Shown piece by piece: positions 48,420 through 56,147 of a stretch of 64,000 bases of DNA. Position 1 is the stretch's first letter. Each line of letters begins with the position of its first letter. The stretch comes from DAOUBP01 sp034432655 (GTDB lineage: Bacteria; Chloroflexota; Anaerolineae; CG2-30-64-16). The position numbers were made by a program, and so were the translations under genes. Below the pieces are notes generated by a model. The model was not told where the DNA came from. It ran no database searches and saw nothing but the letters and a program-made list of their open reading frames with translations. The stretch is taken from NCBI GenBank assembly GCA_034432655.1, contig DAOUBP010000083.1:1-64000 (forward strand). The letters run 5' to 3'.

Positions 48420-49835
48420 ATGCCCAAGACCATCGCCGACGTGCTTGCCATGGCTGCCAAGGTCCAGATGGTGGACCTGCGCTTCACCGACCTGCCCGGC
48501 GTCTGGCAGCATTTCAGCATCCCGGCGCGCGAACTGACCGAAGAACTATTTGAAGAGGGCATCGGTTTTGACGGGTCATCCATCCGCGGCTTCAAAGAGA
48601 TCCACGAGTCGGACATGCTTCTGATGCTCGACCCCAGCACCGCGTTCCTGGATCCCATCTACGAAGTGCCCACTCTGGCCATCATTTGCGATGTGTATGA
48701 CCCCATCACGCGGGAACCCTACCTGCGTGACCCGCGCTACATCGCCCGCCGGGCCGAAAACTACCTGAAACAGACCGGCATCGCCGACACCGCCTATTTC
48801 GGCCCTGAACCGGAATTCTTCATCTTCAGCGATGTGCGCTACGGCGGCGGGACGAATGAGGCCTTCTATCATATTGACAGCCCGGAGGGCTGGTGGAACA
48901 GCGGCAAGGACTTGCGGCCGAATTACGGCGGCCAGATCGCGCCGAAACGGGGCTACTTCCCCACCCCGCCAGCCGACACGCTTCAAGACGTGCGCAGCAA
49001 GATCGTGCTGGCCATCGAGGGCGCAGGCATCCCGGTAGAGGTGCACCATCACGAGGTGGCCACAGCCGGCCAGTGCGAGATTGACATGCGCTTCGACACC
49101 CTTACCCGCATGGCCGACAACGTGATGATCTACAAATATATGGTGAAGAACGTGGCGCGGCAAAACGGCCTGACTGCCACCTTCATGCCCAAGCCCCTGT
49201 TCGGCGACAACGGCAGCGGGATGCACGTGCATCAGAGCCTGTGGAAGGCGGGCAAGAACGTCTTCTACGATGAAGCCGGCTACGCACAGCTCTCGGACAC
49301 GGCCAAATACTACATCGGCGGCCTGCTGAAGCACGCGCCGGCCTTGCTGGCCCTGGTGGCGCCTACCACCAACTCCTATCGCCGGCTGGTGCCCGGCTTC
49401 GAGGCCCCGGTCAACCTGGCCTACTCACAGCGCAACCGCTCGGCCATCTGCCGCATCCCGGTTTACTCCAAGAGCCCAAAGGCAAAGCGGATCGAGTTCC
49501 GTGCGCCCGATCCGGCCTGCAACCCGTATCTGTGCTTCGCGGCCCTGCTGATGGCCGGCCTGGACGGCATCCAGAACCGTATTGACCCGGGCGAACCGAT
49601 GGACAAAGACCTTTACGGCCTGCCCCCGGAAGAAGCGAAGCTGATCAAACAGGTACCCGGCTCCCTGGATGCGGTATTGGTGGCCCTGGAAATGGACCAC
49701 GAGTTCCTGCTGAAGGGAGATGTGTTCACCGAGGACATGCTGAAGACCTATATCGCGTACAAGCGTGAGGCGGAGGTGGATCCGATCCGCATGCGACCGC
49801 ACCCGCACGAGTTCACGCTCTATTACGACGCCTGA
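48420..49835 (+). CDS. glnA: type I glutamine synthetase
   Basis: 471 residues, the length of dodecameric GSI. Motifs include IGFDGSSIRGF at the N-terminus, YFGPEPEFFIF (metal ligands), VEVHHHEVATAGQCEI, KPLFGDNGSGMHVHQS (ATP site), and NRSAICRIP. The adenylylation loop reads MDKDLYGLPPEE with the target Tyr at residue 399, so it belongs to the class controlled by GlnE, whose gene is directly upstream. It makes glutamine from glutamate, ammonia and ATP. AAAGGAG precedes the ATG, and a separate promoter is possible. Confidence 0.98.
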   Translation: MPKTIADVLAMAAKVQMVDLRFTDLPGVWQHFSIPARELTEELFEEGIGFDGSSIRGFKEIHESDMLLMLDPSTAFLDPIYEVPTLAIICDVYDPITREPYLRDPRYIARRAENYLKQTGIADTAYFGPEPEFFIFSDVRYGGGTNEAFYHIDSPEGWWNSGKDLRPNYGGQIAPKRGYFPTPPADTLQDVRSKIVLAIEGAGIPVEVHHHEVATAGQCEIDMRFDTLTRMADNVMIYKYMVKNVARQNGLTATFMPKPLFGDNGSGMHVHQSLWKAGKNVFYDEAGYAQLSDTAKYYIGGLLKHAPALLALVAPTTNSYRRLVPGFEAPVNLAYSQRNRSAICRIPVYSKSPKAKRIEFRAPDPACNPYLCFAALLMAGLDGIQNRIDPGEPMDKDLYGLPPEEAKLIKQVPGSLDAVLVALEMDHEFLLKGDVFTEDMLKTYIAYKREAEVDPIRMRPHPHEFTLYYDA

Positions 49836-49890
49836 CAGTAACGCAGCCCCGCCCTTTCTTGGCTGAAACTGATCTTTATACGATAATTGG

Positions 49891-49920
49891 AACCGGGTCT
49901 CGTGCAGAGGCCCGGTTTTT
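49891..49920 (+). terminator. terminator after glnA
   Basis: ACCGGGTCT and AGAGGCCCGGT pair with a two-base bulge around CGTGC and are followed by TTTTT. It lies 55 bases past the glnA stop and 20 bases before hslO. Confidence 0.85.
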
Positions 49921-49939
49921 GTTAGCCTGGGAGAGCGGT

Positions 49940-50818
49940 ATGAGCGACATCATGGTACGGGTGATCGCCAAAGGGGCCGGGGTGCGCGGCCTGGCCTGTG
50001 TGACCACGGAAACGGTGCGCGAGTCGGTGCGTCGCCACGCTGCGTATCCCGTGGCGGCTGCGGCCTTGGGCTACGGATTGACGGCCGGCGTCCTGCTCGG
50101 CGGGCTGTTGAAGGTGCAGGAGCGGGTGGCGCTCAAGCTGGAGGCGGACGGCCCACTGCGCAAGATGGTGGTGGAGGCGGATGCCTATGGCCATGTGCGT
50201 GGCTACGTGGCGGTGCCCGACGCACCTTCGCCGGAGAGCCTGGATCGCGCCGCGGTGGCCGCGGCCCTGGGCCGTCAGGGGCTGTTGACGGTGGTCAAAG
50301 ACCTGCGCGTCCGTGACCTCTATCGCAGCGTGGTCTCCTTGGAGGGCGCCGAGCTGGCGCGCGAGATCGAGAACTACCTGAACAGGTCCGAACAGATCCC
50401 CTCTCTGGTAGAGATCGGGGTGGCAATGGACGACAATCGGGAAGTGCAAGCGGCCGGCGGAGTCCTGGTCCAAAGCCTGCCGGGCAGCGGCCCGGGGGTG
50501 CTGGCGCCGTTCGCCGCCCGCCTGGCGGGCCAACCGCCGCTGGAAGCCCAGCTGGCCCAGGGCGCAACGCCGGATGAGATCGTGATGCGCCTCTTCGGCG
50601 ACACCCCGTACGAAGTGCTGGAACGGCGCCTGGTCTCGTTCCGCTGCACCTGCAGTTGGGAACGTTCACGGCAGGCGCTGAAGATGCTGGACCGCGCCGA
50701 CCTGCTGGCCCTGCTGGCCGACGGCGAGGCTACCGTGGACTGCCATTTCTGTTACGCCCGCTATCGGTTCACCCGGGACGACCTGGAGGCGATCCTGCAA
50801 GAGGTGAGCAGCACATGA
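49940..50818 (+). CDS. hslO: Hsp33 redox-regulated chaperone
   Basis: 292 residues from ATG at MSDIMVRVIAKGAG, after GGGAGAGCGGT. A longer frame would include the glnA terminator. Family motifs are LGYGLTAGVLLGGLLK and a C-terminal zinc domain with FRCTCSW and VDCHFCYARYRF, the four redox-sensing cysteines in CxC and CxxC form. Zinc release and disulfide formation under oxidative heat stress activate holdase activity. Its stop overlaps the start of the histidine kinase gene (ATGA), an unusual coupling of a redox chaperone with a two-component sensor. Confidence 0.97.
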   Translation: MSDIMVRVIAKGAGVRGLACVTTETVRESVRRHAAYPVAAAALGYGLTAGVLLGGLLKVQERVALKLEADGPLRKMVVEADAYGHVRGYVAVPDAPSPESLDRAAVAAALGRQGLLTVVKDLRVRDLYRSVVSLEGAELAREIENYLNRSEQIPSLVEIGVAMDDNREVQAAGGVLVQSLPGSGPGVLAPFAARLAGQPPLEAQLAQGATPDEIVMRLFGDTPYEVLERRLVSFRCTCSWERSRQALKMLDRADLLALLADGEATVDCHFCYARYRFTRDDLEAILQEVSST

Positions 50819-53064
50819 TCGGCACAGCCAACCATTGTGATGGCTCTACGTTTGCGACGGCCCTTGCCCGCCTGCGCGACATCGGGGCGCGCATCAACCG
50901 CCTTGGGCAAAACGATCCCGACGCGCTCGACGCGACCCTGCGCCTGATCGTCGAGGGCGCGGCTGAGCTGCTCCCAAACGCCTGCGCTGTTCTTTACACC
51001 TATGATCAGAAGAGCAACGCCATCAATCCGGTATCACGCGTGGCAGCCGGGCCCAATGTGACTGCGTTGACGGGCGATCAGCCGCGGGAAAACGGCCTGG
51101 GCATGACCGCGCTGCGCGAACGGCGCCGCGTGCTCTCCTATGAGAAACCGACGCTGACGATCCACCCCGCCAAGCAGGCAGCCGGTGCCAGGGTGGTCGC
51201 CTGTCTGCCCTTGCTGATCGCCGAACAACCCCTGGGTATTCTTTATGTCTACTTAACTGAGGCGCGCGCTTTCGAGCCCTGGGAACTGCTGCTGCTGGAC
51301 AATTTCGTCAACCTGGCGGCCCTGGCCCTTCATCATGCCGGACAGTTCAGCCATGTGCGCCGTGATCTGGCTCGTAAAGAGGATGAGTTGACCCTGCTCC
51401 ACCGCGCCGGGTTGCTCATCTCCTCGCGCAGCCGGCTGGAAGACACCCTGGAAGCGATCCTGAAAATGGCGCTGGAAGTGACGGGGGCGCGTTACGGCAT
51501 CTTCCGACTGGTGGATCGCACACGTCAACATCTGGTGATGCGCGCGATCGCGGGGGACCGGCTGGGCCGGCCGGCCACCGAGGCGTTGCCGATTGATGCC
51601 ACCAGCATCATGGGCTGGGTCGCTATGACGCGGCAGCCGCTGAACGTCCCCGATGTGCAACAACCGCCCTGGTCGGACATCTATTACCCGCTGGATCACG
51701 CGTTGCAAATGCGTTCCGACCTGGCGGTGCCGCTGATCGGCGCTGGCGGCCGTCTGGAAGGGGTGTTGAACCTGGAAAGCCCAGAGGTGGCCGCGTTCAG
51801 CGAGGCCGATAGCCATCTGCTGCAGGCGCTCGCCAACCAGGCCGTCATCGCCATTCAGGAGGTGCGGCTGTTGGACGGCCTGCGCAAGACAGCGGAGCGC
51901 CTGCTCACTCAAGACACGCCAGCGGTGTTGGCACACCTGGTGGAGCTGGCATGTGATCTGATGAACGCCGCTGCGGGCGCCCTGTGGCGGGCGGAGCGAG
52001 GGAACCTGACCGTCGTTGCCGCCTGCTCTTACGACCGGCCGGAGGCTGACCTGGCAACGGTGCAACGCGCCTTGGAGGCCGGCGCGCCGTTCATCCACAA
52101 ACGGCGCGCAGACGGCGCCGGGCACGACATCATGGTGGCCCCGGTGCCGGGAGAAAAGGATCACGGCCCGGTGGCTGCCTTCGTGATCCACCTGCCGGCC
52201 GGCCAGGAACCGCCGCCGGCGTCCTCCCTTCTGGCCAACGGCCATGAGACCGGGCCCTCCGAGTGGGACAAGAAGGTGCTGGGCATCCTGGCGCACTATG
52301 CGGGCCTGGCGTTAACAGCCGCCACCCAGCGCCAGGCATTGGCTCAGGCCCAAGAAGCGCGCGCCGTAGCCGAGACCTTCGCGGCCCTGGGTGATGTGGC
52401 CGCCAATGTGCTGCACCACCTGAACAACAAAGTCGGCACCATCCCGGTGCGCATCGAGGGCATTCAGGACAAATGCGCCGGGATATTGGCAGCCAACCCG
52501 TATCTGGCGGCCAACCTGGCCGAGATCGAACGCGCAGCGCTGGATGCGCTCTCTGCGGTTCGAGAGCGCCTCTCGCTGTTGCAGCCCATCGAAGCCGGTC
52601 CGGTGTCTGTGGCGGACTGCGTGGCCGATGCCCTGGCCCAAGCGCGCCTGCCAACTGACATCCAGGTGACCACCTGCGGGCTGGAGGCCCTCCCGCCGGT
52701 GATCGCCGGCCGTAAGACCCTGGCGCTGGTGCTGGTGAACCTGCTCGAGAACGCGGCCGAGGCGATGAACGGCCAGGGCCACGTGCAGATCGGGGGCCGG
52801 ACCGACGCCGGGTGGGTCGAGATCGGTGTGCGCGACGACGGACCGGGGATCCCGCCCGCGCTACAAACGCGCATCTTCGAGTTCAACTTCTCCTGGGTGC
52901 GCGGCAACCCACCGGGCGGTCAAGCGGCCAGGCACAGCAAGCTGGGGTTCGGCCTGTGGTGGGTGAAGACGGCAATGGCGCGCCTCGGCGGCACCATCGC
53001 CGTGGAAAGCAACGGCCGTGACGGTGCGGCTTTCCTGTTGCGGCTGCCCATGACCCGAGTGTGA
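50815..53064 (+). CDS. soluble GAF-domain sensor histidine kinase
   Basis: 749 residues with no membrane segment. Two clear GAF domains (about 30-180 and 200-355) and a third weaker one (about 370-500) precede an atypical dimerisation helix with His in NVLHHLNNKVGTIP, near residue 530. The ATPase domain has N box NLLENAAEAM, G1 DDGPGIP and G2 GFGLWWVKTAM. Cytoplasmic ligands or redox signals are likely inputs. The start overlaps the hslO stop and the stop is one base before the response regulator, so hslO, sensor and regulator are translated as a unit. The His assignment is inferred from spacing. Confidence 0.9.
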   Translation: MIGTANHCDGSTFATALARLRDIGARINRLGQNDPDALDATLRLIVEGAAELLPNACAVLYTYDQKSNAINPVSRVAAGPNVTALTGDQPRENGLGMTALRERRRVLSYEKPTLTIHPAKQAAGARVVACLPLLIAEQPLGILYVYLTEARAFEPWELLLLDNFVNLAALALHHAGQFSHVRRDLARKEDELTLLHRAGLLISSRSRLEDTLEAILKMALEVTGARYGIFRLVDRTRQHLVMRAIAGDRLGRPATEALPIDATSIMGWVAMTRQPLNVPDVQQPPWSDIYYPLDHALQMRSDLAVPLIGAGGRLEGVLNLESPEVAAFSEADSHLLQALANQAVIAIQEVRLLDGLRKTAERLLTQDTPAVLAHLVELACDLMNAAAGALWRAERGNLTVVAACSYDRPEADLATVQRALEAGAPFIHKRRADGAGHDIMVAPVPGEKDHGPVAAFVIHLPAGQEPPPASSLLANGHETGPSEWDKKVLGILAHYAGLALTAATQRQALAQAQEARAVAETFAALGDVAANVLHHLNNKVGTIPVRIEGIQDKCAGILAANPYLAANLAEIERAALDALSAVRERLSLLQPIEAGPVSVADCVADALAQARLPTDIQVTTCGLEALPPVIAGRKTLALVLVNLLENAAEAMNGQGHVQIGGRTDAGWVEIGVRDDGPGIPPALQTRIFEFNFSWVRGNPPGGQAARHSKLGFGLWWVKTAMARLGGTIAVESNGRDGAAFLLRLPMTRV

Positions 53065-53065
53065 A

Positions 53066-54133
53066 ATGAACGAGCAACCGCCCCGCGCATTGATCGTTGA
53101 AGACAGCCCGGCCTGGCAGGACATCCTGGCCGAGATCCTGACCGATATGGGCCTGGCGGTGGATATCGCCCCGGACCTGCCCGCGGCCGTGGCCAGCCTC
53201 CGGGCAGCGCCGCACCGGCTGGCGGTCGTTGATCTTTCTTTGCGGCCCGATGACGAACGCAACCGCGATGGCCTGGAGGTGCTGGAGGCCGTCCAACGGC
53301 TTGACCCGGGCTGCGTGGCGCTGCTGCTGACCGGCTACGCGACGGTGGAAATCGCGGTGGCCGCGCTGACCGGGTACCGCGCCCAAACGTGTTTGCGCAA
53401 AGAGACGTTTCGCCGCGCCGACTTTCGCCAGACCGTCCGCCAGCTGCTAGCGCTGCCCCCGCCCGCCCTTGCCACGGCGCCGGCCCCGGCCGCGCCCTCC
53501 CCGACCCCAGCAACCGTCCCCGAACCGGCCAGGACGATCGGCCGGGCGCTGTTGGTGGAGGACGACGCAGGCTGGCGCCACATCCTGGCCGAGCTGTTAC
53601 GTGAGGCGGGGTATGTGGTGCGGGCCAGCCTCAGCTTTGGCGAAGCGCTGGGCCGCCTGCGCCGCGACCGGTTTGACCTGGCGGTGGTTGATCTGGCGCT
53701 GGCCAGCTCCACGGCGCCGGAGTCCAACCGGGATGGATTGCAGGTGCTGCGGGAGGCGCGCGTCGCCGGCATCCCGATGGTAGTCGTCAGTGGCCAGGCC
53801 ACGACCCGGGAGATCGAGCGGCTGTACGACGAATTCGGCATATATGCGTACCTGGAGAAACAGCGCTTTGACCGGGACAGCTTCCTCGCTACCGTACGCG
53901 AAGCCTCTGCTGCCGGGCTGGAGGAAAACGATATCGTTGCCCGCCTGACGCGGCGCGAACGCGCTGTGCTGGCGTTGTTGATGCGCGGCCTCACCAACAA
54001 GGGGATCGCGCAGGAGCTGACCATCTCCGAGAACACAGTCAAGCGCTACTTGAAATCCATCTTCGCGAAGCTGGGGGTAGATTCCCGCGCCGGTGCGGTG
54101 GCTGTAGCTTTGCGCAAGCAGACCGGAGGATAG
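53066..54133 (+). CDS. double-receiver LuxR-family response regulator
   Basis: 355 residues. The first receiver (about 6-125) has IVEDSP and the candidate phospho-Asp in AVVDLSLRP. A Pro/Ala-rich linker (ALATAPAPAAPSPTPATVP) leads to a second receiver (about 160-280) with LVEDDAGWRHIL and AVVDLALASS. A LuxR helix-turn-helix ends the protein (LTRRERAVLALLMRGLTNKG, then ISENTVKRYLKSIFAKLGV). Both receivers keep a conserved Lys near their ends (CLRKETF and YLEKQRF). It lies one base after the histidine kinase stop, its certain partner. Two receivers could integrate two kinases or give graded output. Confidence 0.93.
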   Translation: MNEQPPRALIVEDSPAWQDILAEILTDMGLAVDIAPDLPAAVASLRAAPHRLAVVDLSLRPDDERNRDGLEVLEAVQRLDPGCVALLLTGYATVEIAVAALTGYRAQTCLRKETFRRADFRQTVRQLLALPPPALATAPAPAAPSPTPATVPEPARTIGRALLVEDDAGWRHILAELLREAGYVVRASLSFGEALGRLRRDRFDLAVVDLALASSTAPESNRDGLQVLREARVAGIPMVVVSGQATTREIERLYDEFGIYAYLEKQRFDRDSFLATVREASAAGLEENDIVARLTRRERAVLALLMRGLTNKGIAQELTISENTVKRYLKSIFAKLGVDSRAGAVAVALRKQTGG

Positions 54134-54138
54134 GAACG

Positions 54139-55653
54139 ATGCAAAGGAATCGCCTGGCCAACCTGATGTGGTTGATCGCTGCTACGGTTTGGGTGTGGAA
54201 CAATGTTCTGGGTGGTTTCGTGTATCCTGCGCAAGGGACGAATGAAGCCATCACTGCGCAGAGGACGGCTTCAGCCGTCCCTGCGAAGATAGAAGGTTTG
54301 GATTGGCTGGAGCCGCAGGGCCTCAACATCGTGGACATGGTCGGGCAGGTTCCCGAAGCCGCGCTAGCCGGCATGGTCATCTCGGCCACGCCCGGCTATG
54401 GCATCCTGCGCTACCGATCGGGCCAGCGCAACGGCGACACCGTGATCATCACAGCAACGGCTTATCCACGCTTCGTGGTAGATGGGACCTGGAACGGCTC
54501 GCTGCTGGGTTGTTTGGGCCAGCCGGCGAGAATTGACCAGCTCGGCTCCACAGCGCCGGCCGGCACGCTGCGCCTGTTTGACGGCACGCGCGACGTCACC
54601 CGCGAAGCCTCATTGTACCGGTATGTGCCCGCCGGCCATGTCAAACCGGCGCGCAACCCCGTTGAATCGGAAAGGCAAAACCTTTACCGCTATGACAAAA
54701 CGCCGTTGCTCAGCAGCACTTTCACGCCGGACGGCCAGTTGATCCTGCCCGCCAACATGGGCTGCGAGCTCATCATCTCCTACCGGGACTACCGCGAGCT
54801 GACCGCCGTCTTCACCCTTCAAGCGCCGCAAGTGGTGAATGTTGCGGTGTTGGGCAGCCAGGATTTCACCTTCCATTCCTACCTCGGGGTCGGCTACGCC
54901 GGCCACCTGACCTCATTGGTCAATCAATTGTACAGCGCTGGCTATCGCGGCCGCCATGAAAAGCTGCCGATGAACGTCCCGCCGGGCGCTGATTACTTCC
55001 TGCTGAACCTGGAACCCGCGCTGGCGGATCCGTTCACCGCTTTCCCGGGCAATCCGCGCGCCAACGTAGACCGGCCGATGACGGGCACCTATCGCTTCGT
55101 CACCGGGCCGGGCCTGACCGTAGATCACGTCAACAGCATGGGGCTGCCCCTGTACAGTCACTGGCAGGATGCGGACCAAAGCACAGGCCAGTACCTGACA
55201 TACGCCAGGCAAGCGACCCTGTTTGCCGTGCCCGAATATTTCCTGCCTACGGGGATACCCTACCAGGCATGCATGACCGACGGCGGGTGCCCGCGTGATC
55301 TGCTGGAGCGAGTCTACAGCACTCCCATGACCATGCGCGTGCATTATTTGCGGGTCGAGCGGATCAGCGCAGCCCTGCAACGCTATGCCACGCAGATGGT
55401 GGGCCCTGCCTGGCACCCGACGAGCACCGCCACCGCCCCTGGGGCCGAATTCGAGCCGGCTGCCGGCCGCTTCAGCCCTCTGCCGACTGCAACGGCCACG
55501 CCGCCCGCGCTCACCAGACGGCTGATGCTGCCCTTCATCAGCATGCACAACCCGGTGCCCCCGGATGACCCAACCGGCTGCAGCGCCCTGGGCGGCTGTG
55601 GCTGGTTCACACCCGACGGCCGCATGGTAGACTACATCCCCGTCGGGCAATAA
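54139..55653 (+). CDS. secreted or anchored protein of unknown function
   Basis: 504 residues from ATG at MQRNRLANLMWLIA, with GGAGG nine bases upstream. One N-terminal hydrophobic segment (LMWLIAATVWVWNNVLGGFVY) is a signal anchor. The rest is polar with beta-type strands, a Thr/Ala/Pro linker near the C-terminus (TSTATAPGAEFEPAAG) and four clustered cysteines (CMTDGGC and CSALGGCGW). No family is recognised. The gene follows the regulator by five bases, so it is likely controlled with, or by, that system. A perfect eight-base hairpin repeat is embedded in frame at 54263-54280. Confidence 0.75.
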   Translation: MQRNRLANLMWLIAATVWVWNNVLGGFVYPAQGTNEAITAQRTASAVPAKIEGLDWLEPQGLNIVDMVGQVPEAALAGMVISATPGYGILRYRSGQRNGDTVIITATAYPRFVVDGTWNGSLLGCLGQPARIDQLGSTAPAGTLRLFDGTRDVTREASLYRYVPAGHVKPARNPVESERQNLYRYDKTPLLSSTFTPDGQLILPANMGCELIISYRDYRELTAVFTLQAPQVVNVAVLGSQDFTFHSYLGVGYAGHLTSLVNQLYSAGYRGRHEKLPMNVPPGADYFLLNLEPALADPFTAFPGNPRANVDRPMTGTYRFVTGPGLTVDHVNSMGLPLYSHWQDADQSTGQYLTYARQATLFAVPEYFLPTGIPYQACMTDGGCPRDLLERVYSTPMTMRVHYLRVERISAALQRYATQMVGPAWHPTSTATAPGAEFEPAAGRFSPLPTATATPPALTRRLMLPFISMHNPVPPDDPTGCSALGGCGWFTPDGRMVDYIPVGQ

Positions 55654-55680
55654 GGCAACCCCCTCGCGAAGTTGCCCTAC
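55652..55680. terminator. short hairpin after the secreted protein gene
   Basis: GGCAAC (55654-55659) and GTTGCC (55671-55676) pair around 11 bases. The core matches the terminators at 16922 and 25268. There is no T-tract. Confidence 0.5.
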
Positions 55681-55686
55681 AAGGAT

Positions 55687-55715
55687 TTGACAATCAGAAA
55701 CATGTCTGGTATAAG
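55687..55715 (+). promoter_or_regulatory. promoter of the tryptophan operon
   Basis: Perfect TTGACA (55687-55692), a 17-base spacer, TATAAG (55710-55715). Transcription should start near 55722, giving a leader of about 425 nt. Confidence 0.88.
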
Positions 55716-55739
55716 CAGTACACAATTGAAGAAGCGTAT

Positions 55740-56098
55740 CTCCAAAAGCTTTGAAGAGGGCGAGTAGGCGTCGGGTGACCGGCCCAGAGAGCGGGGGACA
55801 GGTGAGAGCCCCGTGCGCGCACCGACGTTGAATGGACCTCAGAGCTGCAGGGTGAACAGGTTGCACAGCGAAGTGTGCCCTCAGTAGCCTGCGCCGGAGC
55901 TGCCACCGTTATCAAGGCAAAGAGTATAAACAGCGCGTCGAAGGCGCTGCTGTCGTACTCGACAGAGTGAGGCTGGCATCATACCCGTCGTCATCACGAC
56001 GGGTATTTTTGTATCTGCAGACCTGCCGCCGGCCTAACCAGGGTGGCACCGCGGGAAGCCCCTCTCCCGTCCCTGTGGACAGGAGAGGGGCTTTTTGT
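55740..56098 (+). promoter_or_regulatory. T-box riboswitch, tRNA-Trp specific
   Basis: Stem I shows the usual internal motifs: GAAGAGGGCGAGTAG (55753-55767), CAGAGAGCGGG and AGGTGAGAGCCCCG. The specifier loop reads GAATGGACC, with codon TGG (Trp) at 55833-55835 followed by A. Stem III is an 11-bp hairpin (55981-56006). The T-box AGGGTGGCACCGCGG (56040-56054) offers TGGC to pair with the 3' GCCA of uncharged tRNA-Trp, matching its discriminator G. The terminator (56056-56096; CCCCTCTCC with GGAGAGGGG, then TTTTT) forms when tRNA is charged. It controls trpE and the genes beyond. Confidence 0.95.
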
Positions 56099-56147
56099 CA
56101 ATCCTGAACCGGCCCCCCAGCCGGGGCCACAGCTGCGGAGGTCACCC

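Noticed and set aside
46899..48512. 537-codon open frame antisense to the glnE C-terminal half
   Set aside because: It is a shadow of the adenylyltransferase frame. It also crosses the glnE-glnA gap.
49859..49939. N-terminal extension of Hsp33
   Set aside because: It would cross the glnA terminator. The family start matches the ATG at 49940.
56043..56147. N-terminal extension of TrpE
   Set aside because: It would translate the T-box terminator. The ATG at 56148 has GGAGG at the right distance.
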